64,000 nt of DNA, from the NCBI RefSeq assembly GCF_026151205.1, contig NC_087084.1, positions 12,923,453 to 12,987,452 on the forward strand, written 5' to 3'. Positions within the stretch are counted from its first letter, which is position 1. Every line of letters starts with the position of its first letter. Under the pieces are notes generated by a model, which did not search any database, was not told the DNA's origin, and saw nothing but the letters and a program-made list of their open reading frames with translations. Source of the DNA: Bolinopsis microptera (lineage: Eukaryota > Ctenophora > Tentaculata > Lobata > Bolinopsidae). The translations under genes were made by a program, and so were the position numbers. Of the stretch, positions 33,185 to 42,970 are shown in pieces.

Positions 33185-35347
33185 ATGGCGACAAATAGGA
33201 AGAATTCAGGTACTCCTAAAACATCTAATAGCTTGTCTCGCAACATTTTAGCTGAATCTACAGTGGACAATGAAGATCAGGAAAACAGGAAACATAGGGA
33301 CAAGAAGAAATGTCCATGTCAACGCTCTTTTAACGGTAAAGTTTACCTCATTGACTGTTCTAAGTGTCATCAAGAGTGGCATGTGGACTGCCTGTCTATG
33401 AAGGGTATAACGAGGTCAGCTATCAACTCCATGGTAGAATGGCTGTGCCCATACTGCTTCGTGGCACCAGTATCAACACTGAAGAAACAGAGAGGTGAAT
33501 TTTGTTACAGCTGCAGGAACACAAGGGCTTTGCAACAGGCCAACTCAGATTTTGAAGCATCTACAGCTGTTAAGAATCTCGAAACTGTCAGTGCACTCGT
33601 GGCATCAGCAAGCTCAGCAGGCTCAGCTCTTGAAAAATTTGACTTCGAACAGTTCTCTAGGAACCTTGACACTCTCTCCCAGTTCGACGTTCACCTTCAA
33701 CACCTGCTTCTTAAAGAGAACTCCCTTAATGGGCTAAATAATGAAATAAAGCTTCAGGACAAATCATTAGAATCAATCAATACTAATATTGCCGAACTTC
33801 AGAAGGACCTGAAACTTCTGTCATCCAGACCATCTACAGAACCATCCTCACCCTCAGCTTCATCTGAGCAGTTTCTGAAGGACATCTCTGAACAGCTCAC
33901 TGTACTCTGTGCCAATGAGCACACTGCAGCTGCAGGCATAAGTGAATTGAAACAATCCTTAGACTCATTACAGCCATTGCATAATCCTGGCCCCTGCATT
34001 CCTCCCACCCCATTGCATCCAGGACCTCCTACTCAGCACCTTCGTTCTCCAGTCCCTACAGTCCCTGTGCAGCTACCCAATCATGAGCAGAAACCTGTGG
34101 AAATGTTCAAAGATGACTACATTGATCAGCAAACAGCAAATGATTTAGGAGAACTTTTTGTTAAGGACAGCAGTCACTTCAAAGTTGAGAACGACCGCTC
34201 CTGCCTAACATATGGGGAAAGGTATGATTACCCAGGTTCCAAGTCATCTGAAAAGCCACAGGCAATACCATCGGTTCTCAAGGAACTCATTGACAAAATC
34301 AATAATGAGTTCTGCCAGGGTGATCTACCTCAGATCAACAGCTGCTTAGTAAATCGGTTTGAAGGAACAGACAGCAAGCTACCTAGACACTCTGATGACG
34401 AGGCTACCATCCATCCAGAGTCTAAAATATTTACTGTCTCGCTTGGTTCTGCATGTCAGGTTTCTTTCTCTGACTCTCACACAGGCACTGATAAGCACAA
34501 GCAGCAATGTGACCCACGGTCCTTGTATGTTATGACACGTCATAGCCAAGCACTGTTCGACCATCGTATTGATGCAGGTGATATAGAAGGGCTACGTTAC
34601 AGCATCACACTTAGATCCGTGAATTCGTTGAACAGAAATGCCACATGCATCATCGGGGATTCAAACACTGGAGGCTTGAAATTTGGTACTGATCCTGCTA
34701 AGTCATTCGGCAAGTGGTTACCTGGCAAACGCATCTTCGCTCCGGTCATTGATAATATAGATCCTTATGTCACGTTGGGGTATAGAAACTGTGTAATATT
34801 GTGCGGGGTCAACGACCTCAAAAACGAAGACGTCAAGAACCAACATGACATTGAAATTATTTATAACGCATTAGCTTCAAAGATTGCACAGATACAATCT
34901 GTCAATCCGTGTATACATGTTTTTGTTTGTCCAGCAATTCCCTCTAAACGTGCTGACTTAAATAGAAAACTTATATATTTTAACAGTTTGATTCGACGTA
35001 GGCTGCTCCCGTCCAATTTTGGTGTCAGTTATGTGGATGGATTTGATGAGTTCTGTGATAGAGATGGTCTACTTGACCGCTCTCTCTCTCGCGACCTCAA
35101 CAAACACCAAAAACCAGACTTCCTTCACCTCAACTGGAGGGGACTAGCAAAGTTAGGTCAATTTATTCGTAACACTGTTCTTCTCAGGATTAACGGTGGT
35201 ATCGACAAAAGGAAGAGGAGGTCCACAAAGGTAGACAGTAGATCCTTCAGGGATGTGACTGCTGGAAGAGAAACTGGTCCTGTTGTTCCTGCTGCTGCTA
35301 GTCAGGGTCACGTGGATGGCTACCAACCACATGACTCCCCTCATTAA
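33185..35347 (+). CDS. LINE B ORF1: PHD finger + AlkB-like dioxygenase + SGNH esterase
   Basis: I chose ATG 33185; the in-frame TTG six bases upstream is not needed. The 720-aa product has four parts. (1) A C4HC3 PHD finger at residues about 43-91 (CPC, CSKC, H66, CPYC). (2) A linker with a possible coiled coil (about 180-210) and a Pro-rich stretch (about 265-300). (3) An AlkB-type 2OG-Fe(II) dioxygenase at about 305-480: NSCLVNRF, then RHSDDE with HxD ligands H402 and D404, SLG, H460 in FDHRID, and RYSITLR with R471 and R477 for 2-oxoglutarate. (4) An SGNH hydrolase at about 488-670 (GDS, S493; GVND, N543; DFLH, D645 and H648). The SGNH esterase is known in CR1-type ORF1s. The AlkB part suggests oxidative demethylation of nucleic acid, which is inference. 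It overlaps ORF2 by 17 bases. Confidence 0.88.
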   Translation: MATNRKNSGTPKTSNSLSRNILAESTVDNEDQENRKHRDKKKCPCQRSFNGKVYLIDCSKCHQEWHVDCLSMKGITRSAINSMVEWLCPYCFVAPVSTLKKQRGEFCYSCRNTRALQQANSDFEASTAVKNLETVSALVASASSAGSALEKFDFEQFSRNLDTLSQFDVHLQHLLLKENSLNGLNNEIKLQDKSLESINTNIAELQKDLKLLSSRPSTEPSSPSASSEQFLKDISEQLTVLCANEHTAAAGISELKQSLDSLQPLHNPGPCIPPTPLHPGPPTQHLRSPVPTVPVQLPNHEQKPVEMFKDDYIDQQTANDLGELFVKDSSHFKVENDRSCLTYGERYDYPGSKSSEKPQAIPSVLKELIDKINNEFCQGDLPQINSCLVNRFEGTDSKLPRHSDDEATIHPESKIFTVSLGSACQVSFSDSHTGTDKHKQQCDPRSLYVMTRHSQALFDHRIDAGDIEGLRYSITLRSVNSLNRNATCIIGDSNTGGLKFGTDPAKSFGKWLPGKRIFAPVIDNIDPYVTLGYRNCVILCGVNDLKNEDVKNQHDIEIIYNALASKIAQIQSVNPCIHVFVCPAIPSKRADLNRKLIYFNSLIRRRLLPSNFGVSYVDGFDEFCDRDGLLDRSLSRDLNKHQKPDFLHLNWRGLAKLGQFIRNTVLLRINGGIDKRKRRSTKVDSRSFRDVTAGRETGPVVPAAASQGHVDGYQPHDSPH

Positions 35348-38300
35348 GGAGGTATGTCTTGTCTGTTCTAAGAACATAGTCATCGGCCAAACAATAGTTG
35401 AATGTTTCCACTGTGACTGCATAATGCACCATAAATGCTATCGCAAATCCAATACAAATAGCCAATCTAATGAGTTTTACTGTACTCGTTGTATCCATTT
35501 AGACAAGGTTAAATACAACCCATTTAAACTACTCACTGACAATGACAACGACGACAACAACCTAGACGAATACACAACCAAAATCTCGAATACTTTAAAT
35601 AATTGTAACTCATACACTGCATCTGACCTTACCAATATTCTCTGCAACCAAGTAAAGAAACAATCATCTATTCTCTTTCAAAATATTGATGGAAATAAAT
35701 CAAATTTTGACAACCTTGCCATTGAAACCTGTAGGTACAAAACAAAATTCTCCGTAATAGGCCTAGCTGAAACCAACACTGGGAAAGAATTAAGCAACCT
35801 ATTTCAGCTCGACGGTTATAATAGTTACTATCAGGACACAGCACCTAACAAACAAAAGGGCACTGGAGTAGCCCTTTATGTTGACGATAGATTAAATGCT
35901 ACAGTAATTGAAAATATATCACAAGTCACAGAAAATCTAGAAATACTTGTCTTATCATTAAGTAACGAAGATCAACCTGTTAATGTAGGTGTTTTGTATC
36001 GTCCACCAAGTGGCTGTATTTCCCAAGCTCTAGTTGAACTTTCTAACCTTCTTGATCACATGCCGAAGTTTAGTTATCTAGCTGGAGACTTTAATATCGA
36101 TCTTCATGATAAAGATAACAAAAATGTACAAAAATATGAAGAAATATTGTTCAGTAAAGGATTTTGTCCGTTAATATCTATTGCTACTCACGAAAAACCA
36201 GGCTGTAAAGCATCTTGCATAGACAACATAATTACCAACGACATTGAGAATGTTATTACTTCAGGCACCCTAAAAGAACGAATAACTCACCACTCGCCTA
36301 TTTTTAACATATTTAACTGGAATGTTGAAGTCAACTCTGGAAAAACTTCTATTAAACAGTATTACGATTTCTGTCAATCAAATGTTAACGGCTTCCTAGT
36401 GGATCTTGAAGATGAGCTTAAAACTAAAATAATCCATAACTTTACTGAATTCCATGACACTTACAAAAACTGCATCGAAAAATCGTTTAAACTAGAAACC
36501 CCGAAAACCTCTAAGAGAACTGTTAAGGTTAACCCTTGGATAACTCCCGGTCTCATTTGCTCAATTAATAATCAGCATAAACTGTACGAAAATTGGGTTG
36601 AGATAAGAAATAGAAAATGTAAACTCGGGGAAACTGATAACAAGGGCGGGATTTGCCAGTGCCCTGAATGCTCACTAAAACGTAGTCGCTACCTTATCTA
36701 CAAAGAATACAGAAAAGTCCTAAAGAAAACACGTCAAACAGTGAAAACAGATTACTTCTCTGGTAAATTTGCAGAAAATAGCGGGAATAGTAAAAAGACC
36801 TGGGAACTAATTAATAGTATAAGAGGAAAACGGCGGCGTGAAATAAAGTCGCTGTTCACCATAGACAACGTTAAGATAACGAACAGGAGGATCATAGCAA
36901 ACGAATTCAATAAGTATTTCGTATCATTGGCCTCTGACCTAAATACTGCTTACAATGAACTTGGTCAAATGAACATAAACAATCTACCTAGTTTCTATGA
37001 CTATTTACCGCTCTCAAACACCTCCAGCATTTACATGCATGACTGCACAACAGACGAGGTTAGCAAAATCATATCTGAACTTAAGAACGGTAAGGCAAGT
37101 GATATTCCTATTCATGTTGTAAAACAGTCCTCAAAAATAGTCACTCCTCTACTTACTGTACTGTACAATGAATGTATGAAAGATGGCATATTCCCTGATG
37201 ACCTTAAGATTGGAAGGATTAGTCCAATTTACAAGAAAGATAACCAGGAACTCCTTGAAAATTATAGACCTGTGTCGACACTTGCAGTATTTGGTAAAAT
37301 ATTTGAAAAAATTATATTCAACAGATTATATAGCTTCTTTCATGCACAGAATTCCTTGTATGAAAACCAGTACGGATTCCGTAAAAATCATTCGACTAGT
37401 TATGCTTTAAATTACTCAGTTAACCACATAGAATCACGTCTCAAGAAAAAACAACACGTACTTGGAATATTTATTGATCTTAGCAAAGCTTTTGATACAA
37501 TCTCACATGAAAAGTTACTGCATAAGTTAGAAAATTATGGGATCCGTGGAAATGCAAACAACCTTATAGCAAGTTACCTGTCGAATAGATACCAGTATGT
37601 CTCAGTATTAGGTGAAGACTCTGAGAAACTGCCCGTTGTCTACGGAGTGCCCCAAGGGTCCTGTTTAGGTCCCCTGCTGTTTATCATCTACATAAATGAC
37701 ATCCGAAACTCATCAATTATAGGAACGTTTATACTATTTGCCGATGACACTAACATATTTATTGAAGAAACATGTGTCAGAAGACTGTACGAAAAGGGAA
37801 ATGAAGTTTTAGCATCTGTTTATAAGTATATGAAACTAAACTTATTACATATTAACATTAAGAAATGCTGTTTTATACACTTTAGACCGTCACGTGCCAA
37901 AGAGGAAGTAGAAAATGACGAGAACATATTAACTTTGAACAATGTTGTCATTAAAAAAGTCCAAGAAGCTAAATTTCTAGGTGTCATTATCGATGATCAA
38001 CTTAATTGGAAAACTCACACACGGTCACTTAACTCAAAACTTAAATGTGAAGTAGGTAAGTTATGCAGAATACGACACATTGTCCCTAAACAGTATTATA
38101 AGGATTTATACCATACTTTATTCGAATCACATTTGGGATTTGGAATATCTGTATGGGGTGGTATTAGCAACAACCGACTCGAACCTCTCTTTAAAACACA
38201 GAAAAAGTGTATAAGAATTCTATTTGGGGATAAAGAAGCTTACTTAGAAAAATTTAGAACTTGTGCCCGGACACGACCATTTGGTGAGCAAAGACTAGGT

Positions 38301-38684
38301 GTGGACTTTTACAAAAAAGAACACTCTAAACCCTTGTTTAAGAATCAGAAATTGTTAACTGTTCACAACCTGTATAAGTACACTTGTCTCTTAGAACTAT
38401 TCAAAATTAATAAGTTAGAGGAACCATTATCACTGTACTCATCATTTAACAGGTCACCACGACGAGAGGATTATTTCATCACATCACAACCATCCTCACA
38501 ATTCATCTACCAATCATCCTACATGTGGAACAGCTGTCGACAAACATCAAGTAAGATAAGTTTTAATACTCCGACAAACGGGTTTAAGAATACATTGAAA
38601 ATTGCTTTACAAGAATTGCAATTCAAGCATGATACACTTGATTGGTGTGAGCTTAATTTTGCCACGAATAAGCTCAAGTTTTGA
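35331..38684 (+). CDS. LINE B ORF2: zinc finger, AP endonuclease, reverse transcriptase
   Basis: ATG 35331 is chosen because it matches the ORF2 start in LINE A; the product is 1117 aa. Residues 9-54 form a C4HC3 finger (CLVC, CFHC, HH, CYR, CTRC). The AP endonuclease spans about 110-330, with E147, D253 and N255 of GDFN, D298 of CIDN, and H320/H321 at the usual SDH position. The RT spans about 580-840, with D716 in FIDLSKAFD, the GVPQGSCLGPLLF block and the active site FADD (803-806). The C-terminal 250 residues hold the conserved CR1-type region (AKFLGVIID, LYHTLFESHLGFGISVWG). It nicks target DNA and copies the LINE RNA in place. No stop or frameshift is visible. Confidence 0.94.
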   Translation: MTPLIKEVCLVCSKNIVIGQTIVECFHCDCIMHHKCYRKSNTNSQSNEFYCTRCIHLDKVKYNPFKLLTDNDNDDNNLDEYTTKISNTLNNCNSYTASDLTNILCNQVKKQSSILFQNIDGNKSNFDNLAIETCRYKTKFSVIGLAETNTGKELSNLFQLDGYNSYYQDTAPNKQKGTGVALYVDDRLNATVIENISQVTENLEILVLSLSNEDQPVNVGVLYRPPSGCISQALVELSNLLDHMPKFSYLAGDFNIDLHDKDNKNVQKYEEILFSKGFCPLISIATHEKPGCKASCIDNIITNDIENVITSGTLKERITHHSPIFNIFNWNVEVNSGKTSIKQYYDFCQSNVNGFLVDLEDELKTKIIHNFTEFHDTYKNCIEKSFKLETPKTSKRTVKVNPWITPGLICSINNQHKLYENWVEIRNRKCKLGETDNKGGICQCPECSLKRSRYLIYKEYRKVLKKTRQTVKTDYFSGKFAENSGNSKKTWELINSIRGKRRREIKSLFTIDNVKITNRRIIANEFNKYFVSLASDLNTAYNELGQMNINNLPSFYDYLPLSNTSSIYMHDCTTDEVSKIISELKNGKASDIPIHVVKQSSKIVTPLLTVLYNECMKDGIFPDDLKIGRISPIYKKDNQELLENYRPVSTLAVFGKIFEKIIFNRLYSFFHAQNSLYENQYGFRKNHSTSYALNYSVNHIESRLKKKQHVLGIFIDLSKAFDTISHEKLLHKLENYGIRGNANNLIASYLSNRYQYVSVLGEDSEKLPVVYGVPQGSCLGPLLFIIYINDIRNSSIIGTFILFADDTNIFIEETCVRRLYEKGNEVLASVYKYMKLNLLHINIKKCCFIHFRPSRAKEEVENDENILTLNNVVIKKVQEAKFLGVIIDDQLNWKTHTRSLNSKLKCEVGKLCRIRHIVPKQYYKDLYHTLFESHLGFGISVWGGISNNRLEPLFKTQKKCIRILFGDKEAYLEKFRTCARTRPFGEQRLGVDFYKKEHSKPLFKNQKLLTVHNLYKYTCLLELFKINKLEEPLSLYSSFNRSPRREDYFITSQPSSQFIYQSSYMWNSCRQTSSKISFNTPTNGFKNTLKIALQELQFKHDTLDWCELNFATNKLKF

Positions 38685-40245
38685 TTAATGTGAGTTACTA
38701 AAATAACCACTTATCTTTCCTCATACATGCAACCACTGCACTCCAACTAAACACATTATTTACCACAGTCCACACACCATACTCCACAGATGATATATTT
38801 ATATATACACACAAACACACTAGTACCGAACAATTGCACTGTAAAACATGCTCACGATACACTCAAAATTAGAAATATTCGGCTCGTATATGAAACTTAG
38901 CGACTTACACTCAGTGTACACCCAGTGTTAACCAGTATTACACACTAGTAAATTCTACGTAACGCGCGAAAACAATAATTCTGTAGCGTTTTCATTGTCA
39001 CATTTCACGTCGACGGGATTAAACGCGCGCGCGCGTAACAACTTATCTTACTGCTAACTCAGCGACTAAACACACAACGACTTTGACATTTGACAGATGA
39101 CTAAACAATTGTGAGTTATGACGGACTTAACTGTATGGGTCAACTACTGAAACTATATTGTTTACTATCTTATTCATTATACTGGACATGAGATGACGAA
39201 GTATCTTAAGCAGCACTTTATACCCCCACTTAGAACTTGATTAGTCACGAACAATAGAATCATCAAAAACCAATACAATAAAACATCTTGATCAATAAAT
39301 GCCTAGCAGCACCAGACAGCAGCCGTGTACCTTTTTCGACTCCGTGGAGTCCCTGATGGACTTTTGTTTACTTTTGTTAATAATCGGACTAACCTTTCTT
39401 TCTCGAAACATGTATCCTATTGTAATTCATTATAGTATTAAGATGTGAAGATATATAATACTAGATATTACAACGAAATAGAGGTATACCAAATTGGCCC
39501 TTGATATGAACTATAACCGTGTTGATGGTTTTAAATTTTGTATGTTGTAAGCACTTTAGTTTGTGAAGCGTTTACTCCTCCCCCTCAGCAAGACAGCTAG
39601 ATTATAGATTAATGATAATAATTGTCAAATGTCGTTATATATTATATAACAGTTATAAATGTTCAATAGTTGTAGAGCGACTTCAAGAGTAGTGGTCCAC
39701 AGGGGTCCGAAAAAGCCGTACAGGCACTTGGGTCCTTATCCTTGTCACTAATCTCAATTCTATTCGGTTTACACAAAGCATGAACATTTAGACGTACACA
39801 TTGACACGATATTTATTAGAAAGCAAAAAGTATAAAATAATACGTGCGTGCGCGGCTTGAGCCGCGCCGCATAAGAACGGATGCGTGCAGGGGCTGGAGT
39901 ACGCTTGTATGTAAATTAATGAAATGTTGCATTGTAAATATTTAGAATTGACGATATATTTTGATCTAAAAGTAAATTTTACAAAGCTGGCTTTGGATTT
40001 AGGTAAGATTATAATTTATTTTAAAAAAAACCACGGATAATTTTAAATGTATTTCTATTTGTCGTATAATCATAAACAATTTAATCATGTTTTTAAGAAT
40101 GCGCGGCTTTGGCGGCCAGTTATTGACTTATACATTAAATTAAATTTTAAATAGAAATGTGAATATATTAAAATTTAAAACTTTCAAAACGGAGGCTTAT
40201 AAATATTATTATATTATGATTGTAAAATAAAGGATAAAATTTTAA
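38685..40245 (+). other. 3' UTR of LINE B
   Basis: Noncoding and about 80-90 percent alike to the 3' UTR of LINE A (41006-42530). Kept in both copies are an alternating ACGCGCGCGCGCGT palindrome (39023-39036; 41326-41339 in A) and a GC hairpin GCGCGGCT-TG-AGCCGCGC (39850-39867; 42140-42157 in A). A stretch around GGTCCACAGGGGTCCG is kept as well. Conserved structure suggests a role in recognition by the RT. Confidence 0.8.
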
Positions 40246-40272
40246 ATTTGTTTCACTAAAATTTGTTTCACT
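40246..40272 (+). repeat. Tandem 3' tail of LINE B
   Basis: Two units of ATTTGTTTCACT with short A spacers end the element. The same tail closes LINE A at 42530-42560, and a close variant (ATTTTGTTTTACTTAAA) is at 57602-57638. Confidence 0.85.
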
Positions 40273-40273
40273 T

Positions 40274-41005
40274 AAAAGAGTTCAAGAAGCTAAATTTCTA
40301 GGCGTTATTATTGACGACCAACTTAACTGGAAATCACATACGCAGTCACTTAACTCAAAACTTAAATGCGAAGTAGGAAAGCTGTGCAGAATACGACACA
40401 TTGTCCCAAAGCAGTATTATAAGGATTTATATCATACTCTATTTGAATCACATTTAGGATTTGGAATATCTGTGTGGGGTGGTATTAGCAATAACCGACT
40501 TGAACCTATCTTTAAAACACAGAAAAAGTGTATAAGAATTCTGTTTGGGGATAGAGAAGCTTACCTAGAGAAGTTTAAAACGTGTGCCCGAACACGACCT
40601 GTTGATAAGCAAAGACTGGGGGTGGACTTTTACCAAAAAGAACACTCCAAGCCCTTGTTTAAAACCCACAGGTTGTTGACGGTCCACAATCTGTACAAGT
40701 ACACTTGTCTCTTAGAACTATTCAAAATTAATAAGTTAGAGGAACCATTATCACTGTACTCATCATTTAACAGGTCACCACGACGAGAGGATTATTTCAT
40801 TACATCACAACCATCCTCACAATTCATCTACCAATCATCCTACATGTGGAACAGCTGTCGACAAACATCAAGTAAGATAAGTCTTAATACTCCGACAAAC
40901 GGGTTTAAGAATATATTGAAAATTGCCTTACGAGAATTGCAATTCAAGCATGATACACTTGATTGGTGTGAGCTTAATTTTGCCACAAATGAGCTCAAGT
41001 TCTGA
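40274..41005 (+). pseudogene. LINE A ORF2, C-terminal part
   Basis: The frame resumes directly after LINE B with KRVQEAKFLGVIID and runs 243 codons to TGA at 41003-41005. It matches the C-terminal region of LINE B ORF2, including LYHTLFESHLGFGISVWGG and the Arg/Pro-rich RSPRREDYF. It is the displaced end of the gene that starts at 30331. Confidence 0.88.
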
Positions 41006-42560
41006 TTTATGTGAGTTACTAAAATGACCATATATCTTTTCTCATACATACAACCACTGCACTCCAACCAAAAACATTACTTACACCATACTCCACAAAT
41101 GATATATATATATATATACACAAACACACTAGTACCGAGCAATCGCACTGTAAAACATGCTCACGATACACTCAAAATTGGAAATATTCAACGGCTTGTA
41201 TATACACTTACACTCAGTGTACACCCAGTGTTAACTAGTATTACACACTGGTAAACTCTACGTAACGCGCGAAAATAATAATTCTATGGCGTTTTCATTG
41301 TCACATCTCACGTCGACGGGATTAAACGCGCGCGCGCGTAACATCTTATCTTACTGCTATCTCAACGAATAAACACACAACGACTTTGACAATTGACCGA
41401 CGACTTAACGATTGTGAGTTATGACGGACTTAACTGTATGGGTCAACTACTAAAACTGCATTGTATACTATCTTAATCATTATACTGGACATGAGATGAC
41501 GAAGTATCTTGAGCAGCACTTTATACCTCCACTTAGAACTTGATTAGTCACGAACAATAGAATCATTATAAATCAATACAATAAAACATCTTGATCAATA
41601 AATGCCTAGCAGCACCAGACAGCAGCCGTGTACCTTTTTCGACTCCACGGAGTCCCTGATGGACTTTTGTTTACTTTTGTTAATAATTTGACCGCAACCT
41701 TTCTTTCTCGAAACACAAATCCTACTGTACTTCATTACAGTATTAAGATAATATAAAGCAAATCATGTGAATATATGACTACGAAATAGATCTATAGATT
41801 TGTCCATAATATTTAATACCGTATTGATGGTTTTGAATTTTGTATATTGAATTTTAATGTGAAGCGTTTACTCTTCCCCCTCGGCAATTAATTAGAAAGT
41901 TAGATTAATGACAATAATTGCCAAATGACGTAGTAGATATAAATGTTCAATGTTGTAGAGTGATTTCAAGAGTATTGGTCCACAGGGGTCCGAAAAAGCC
42001 GTACAGGCACTTGGGTCCTTATCCTTGTCACTAGTCCCAATTGGATTCACTTTACACAAAACATGAACGTTTACAATTTAGACGTACACATTGGCACGAT
42101 ATTTATTAGAAAGCAAACAGTATAACATAATACGTGCGTGCGCGGCTTGAGCCGCGCCGCATAACAATTTATGCGTTTAGGGGCTGGAGTACGCGTGTTT
42201 ACAGATTAATGAATTGTTGCATTGTAAATATTTAAAGTTGACGATATATTATGATTTAATAGTAAATTTTTCAAAGCTGGCTTTGGACTTAGGTAAAATT
42301 ATAACTTATTTATTTAAAAGACCACGGATAGTTTTAAATTTACATAGTCGTATAACTATAATCAAGTTAATCCTGTTTTCAAGAATGCGCGGCTTTGGCG
42401 GCCAATTATTGACTTGTACATATAATTGAATTTTAAATAGAAATGTGAATGTATTAAAATTTAAAACTTTCAAAACGGAGGCTTATAAATATTATTATAT
42501 TATGATTGTAAAATAAAGGATAAAATTTTAAATTTGTTTCACTAAAAAATTTGTTTCACT
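41006..42560 (+). other. 3' UTR and tail of LINE A
   Basis: Noncoding sequence homologous to 38685-40272, with the same GC hairpin and alternating CG tract. It ends in two ATTTGTTTCACT units (42530-42560). Short open frames here are not conserved between A and B and are not genes. Confidence 0.82.
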
Positions 42561-42866
42561 GAATGAAAGCAGAACATTATTTTTGATACATTTATTTTCA
42601 TTAATTCTTTTTCTCAAATCATTTTTTGAATATTCTAAGTCCAATATTCTGAAGCAAGCAAAATTTTATTAAAAATACAATAAATTAAGTTAATTTTAAC
42701 ATACACTGTTACTATCGACAGATTCCCAACTTATATCGTGCATTTCCGTCACCTCGCCCTCTTTAACCCCGGCTATCATCCTCGCCTGAATAAACAATTC
42801 TTAATAATAACAATGAAGGGCACACAATAACTAGAACCTTCTTATTTAAATCCCTTTATATAGAGA

Positions 42867-42923
42867 CTCTAGGATATAGATTCGTTCGAGTATGTCATAC
42901 TAGAACGAATCTATATGCTAGAG
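42867..42923. repeat. 57-nt near-perfect palindrome
   Basis: The left arm CTCTAGGATATAGATTCG.. pairs with the right arm ..CGAATCTATATGCTAGAG over 28 positions with two mismatches and a single central T. It is a cruciform-forming sequence; no flanking element is identified. Confidence 0.88.
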
Positions 42924-42937
42924 GGAGTAACTAGTAG

Positions 42938-42970
42938 GGTAACTATGGTAACTATGGTAACTATGGTAAC
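42938..42970. repeat. 9-bp tandem repeat GGTAACTAT
   Basis: Three full units and six bases of a fourth, all perfect, fifteen bases after the palindrome. Confidence 0.92.

Larger units (their letters stand above)
32950..40272 (+). mobile_element. Full-length CR1-like LINE 'B', beginning with the spliced leader
   Basis: A complete element: SL-derived first 39 nt, a 196-nt 5' UTR, intact ORF1 and ORF2, a 1.56-kb 3' UTR and a short tandem tail. It interrupts LINE A in ORF2. The possible target duplication is up to four bases (TTAA) and cannot be separated from microhomology with the SL start. Both ORFs are uninterrupted, so this copy may be recent. CR1-group LINEs are known for an esterase-bearing ORF1 and short tandem 3' tails instead of poly(A), and both are seen here. 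Confidence 0.88.
29786..42560 (+). mobile_element. CR1-like LINE 'A', 5'-truncated and split by LINE 'B'
   Basis: The left part (29786-32949) carries the end of ORF1 and most of ORF2. The right part (40273-42560) carries the end of ORF2, a 1.55-kb 3' UTR and a tail of two ATTTGTTTCACT units. The break falls inside ORF2 at the same codon neighbourhood on both sides (left ends at ..TTATTAA, right resumes TTAAAAGAG), so the two parts are one element interrupted by B. It is truncated inside the SGNH domain of ORF1. Confidence 0.85.

Noticed and set aside
35283-35330. Extended N-terminus of LINE B ORF2 from a TTG at 35283
   Set aside because: LINE A starts ORF2 at the ATG corresponding to 35331, and the upstream residues are the ORF1 tail read in another frame.
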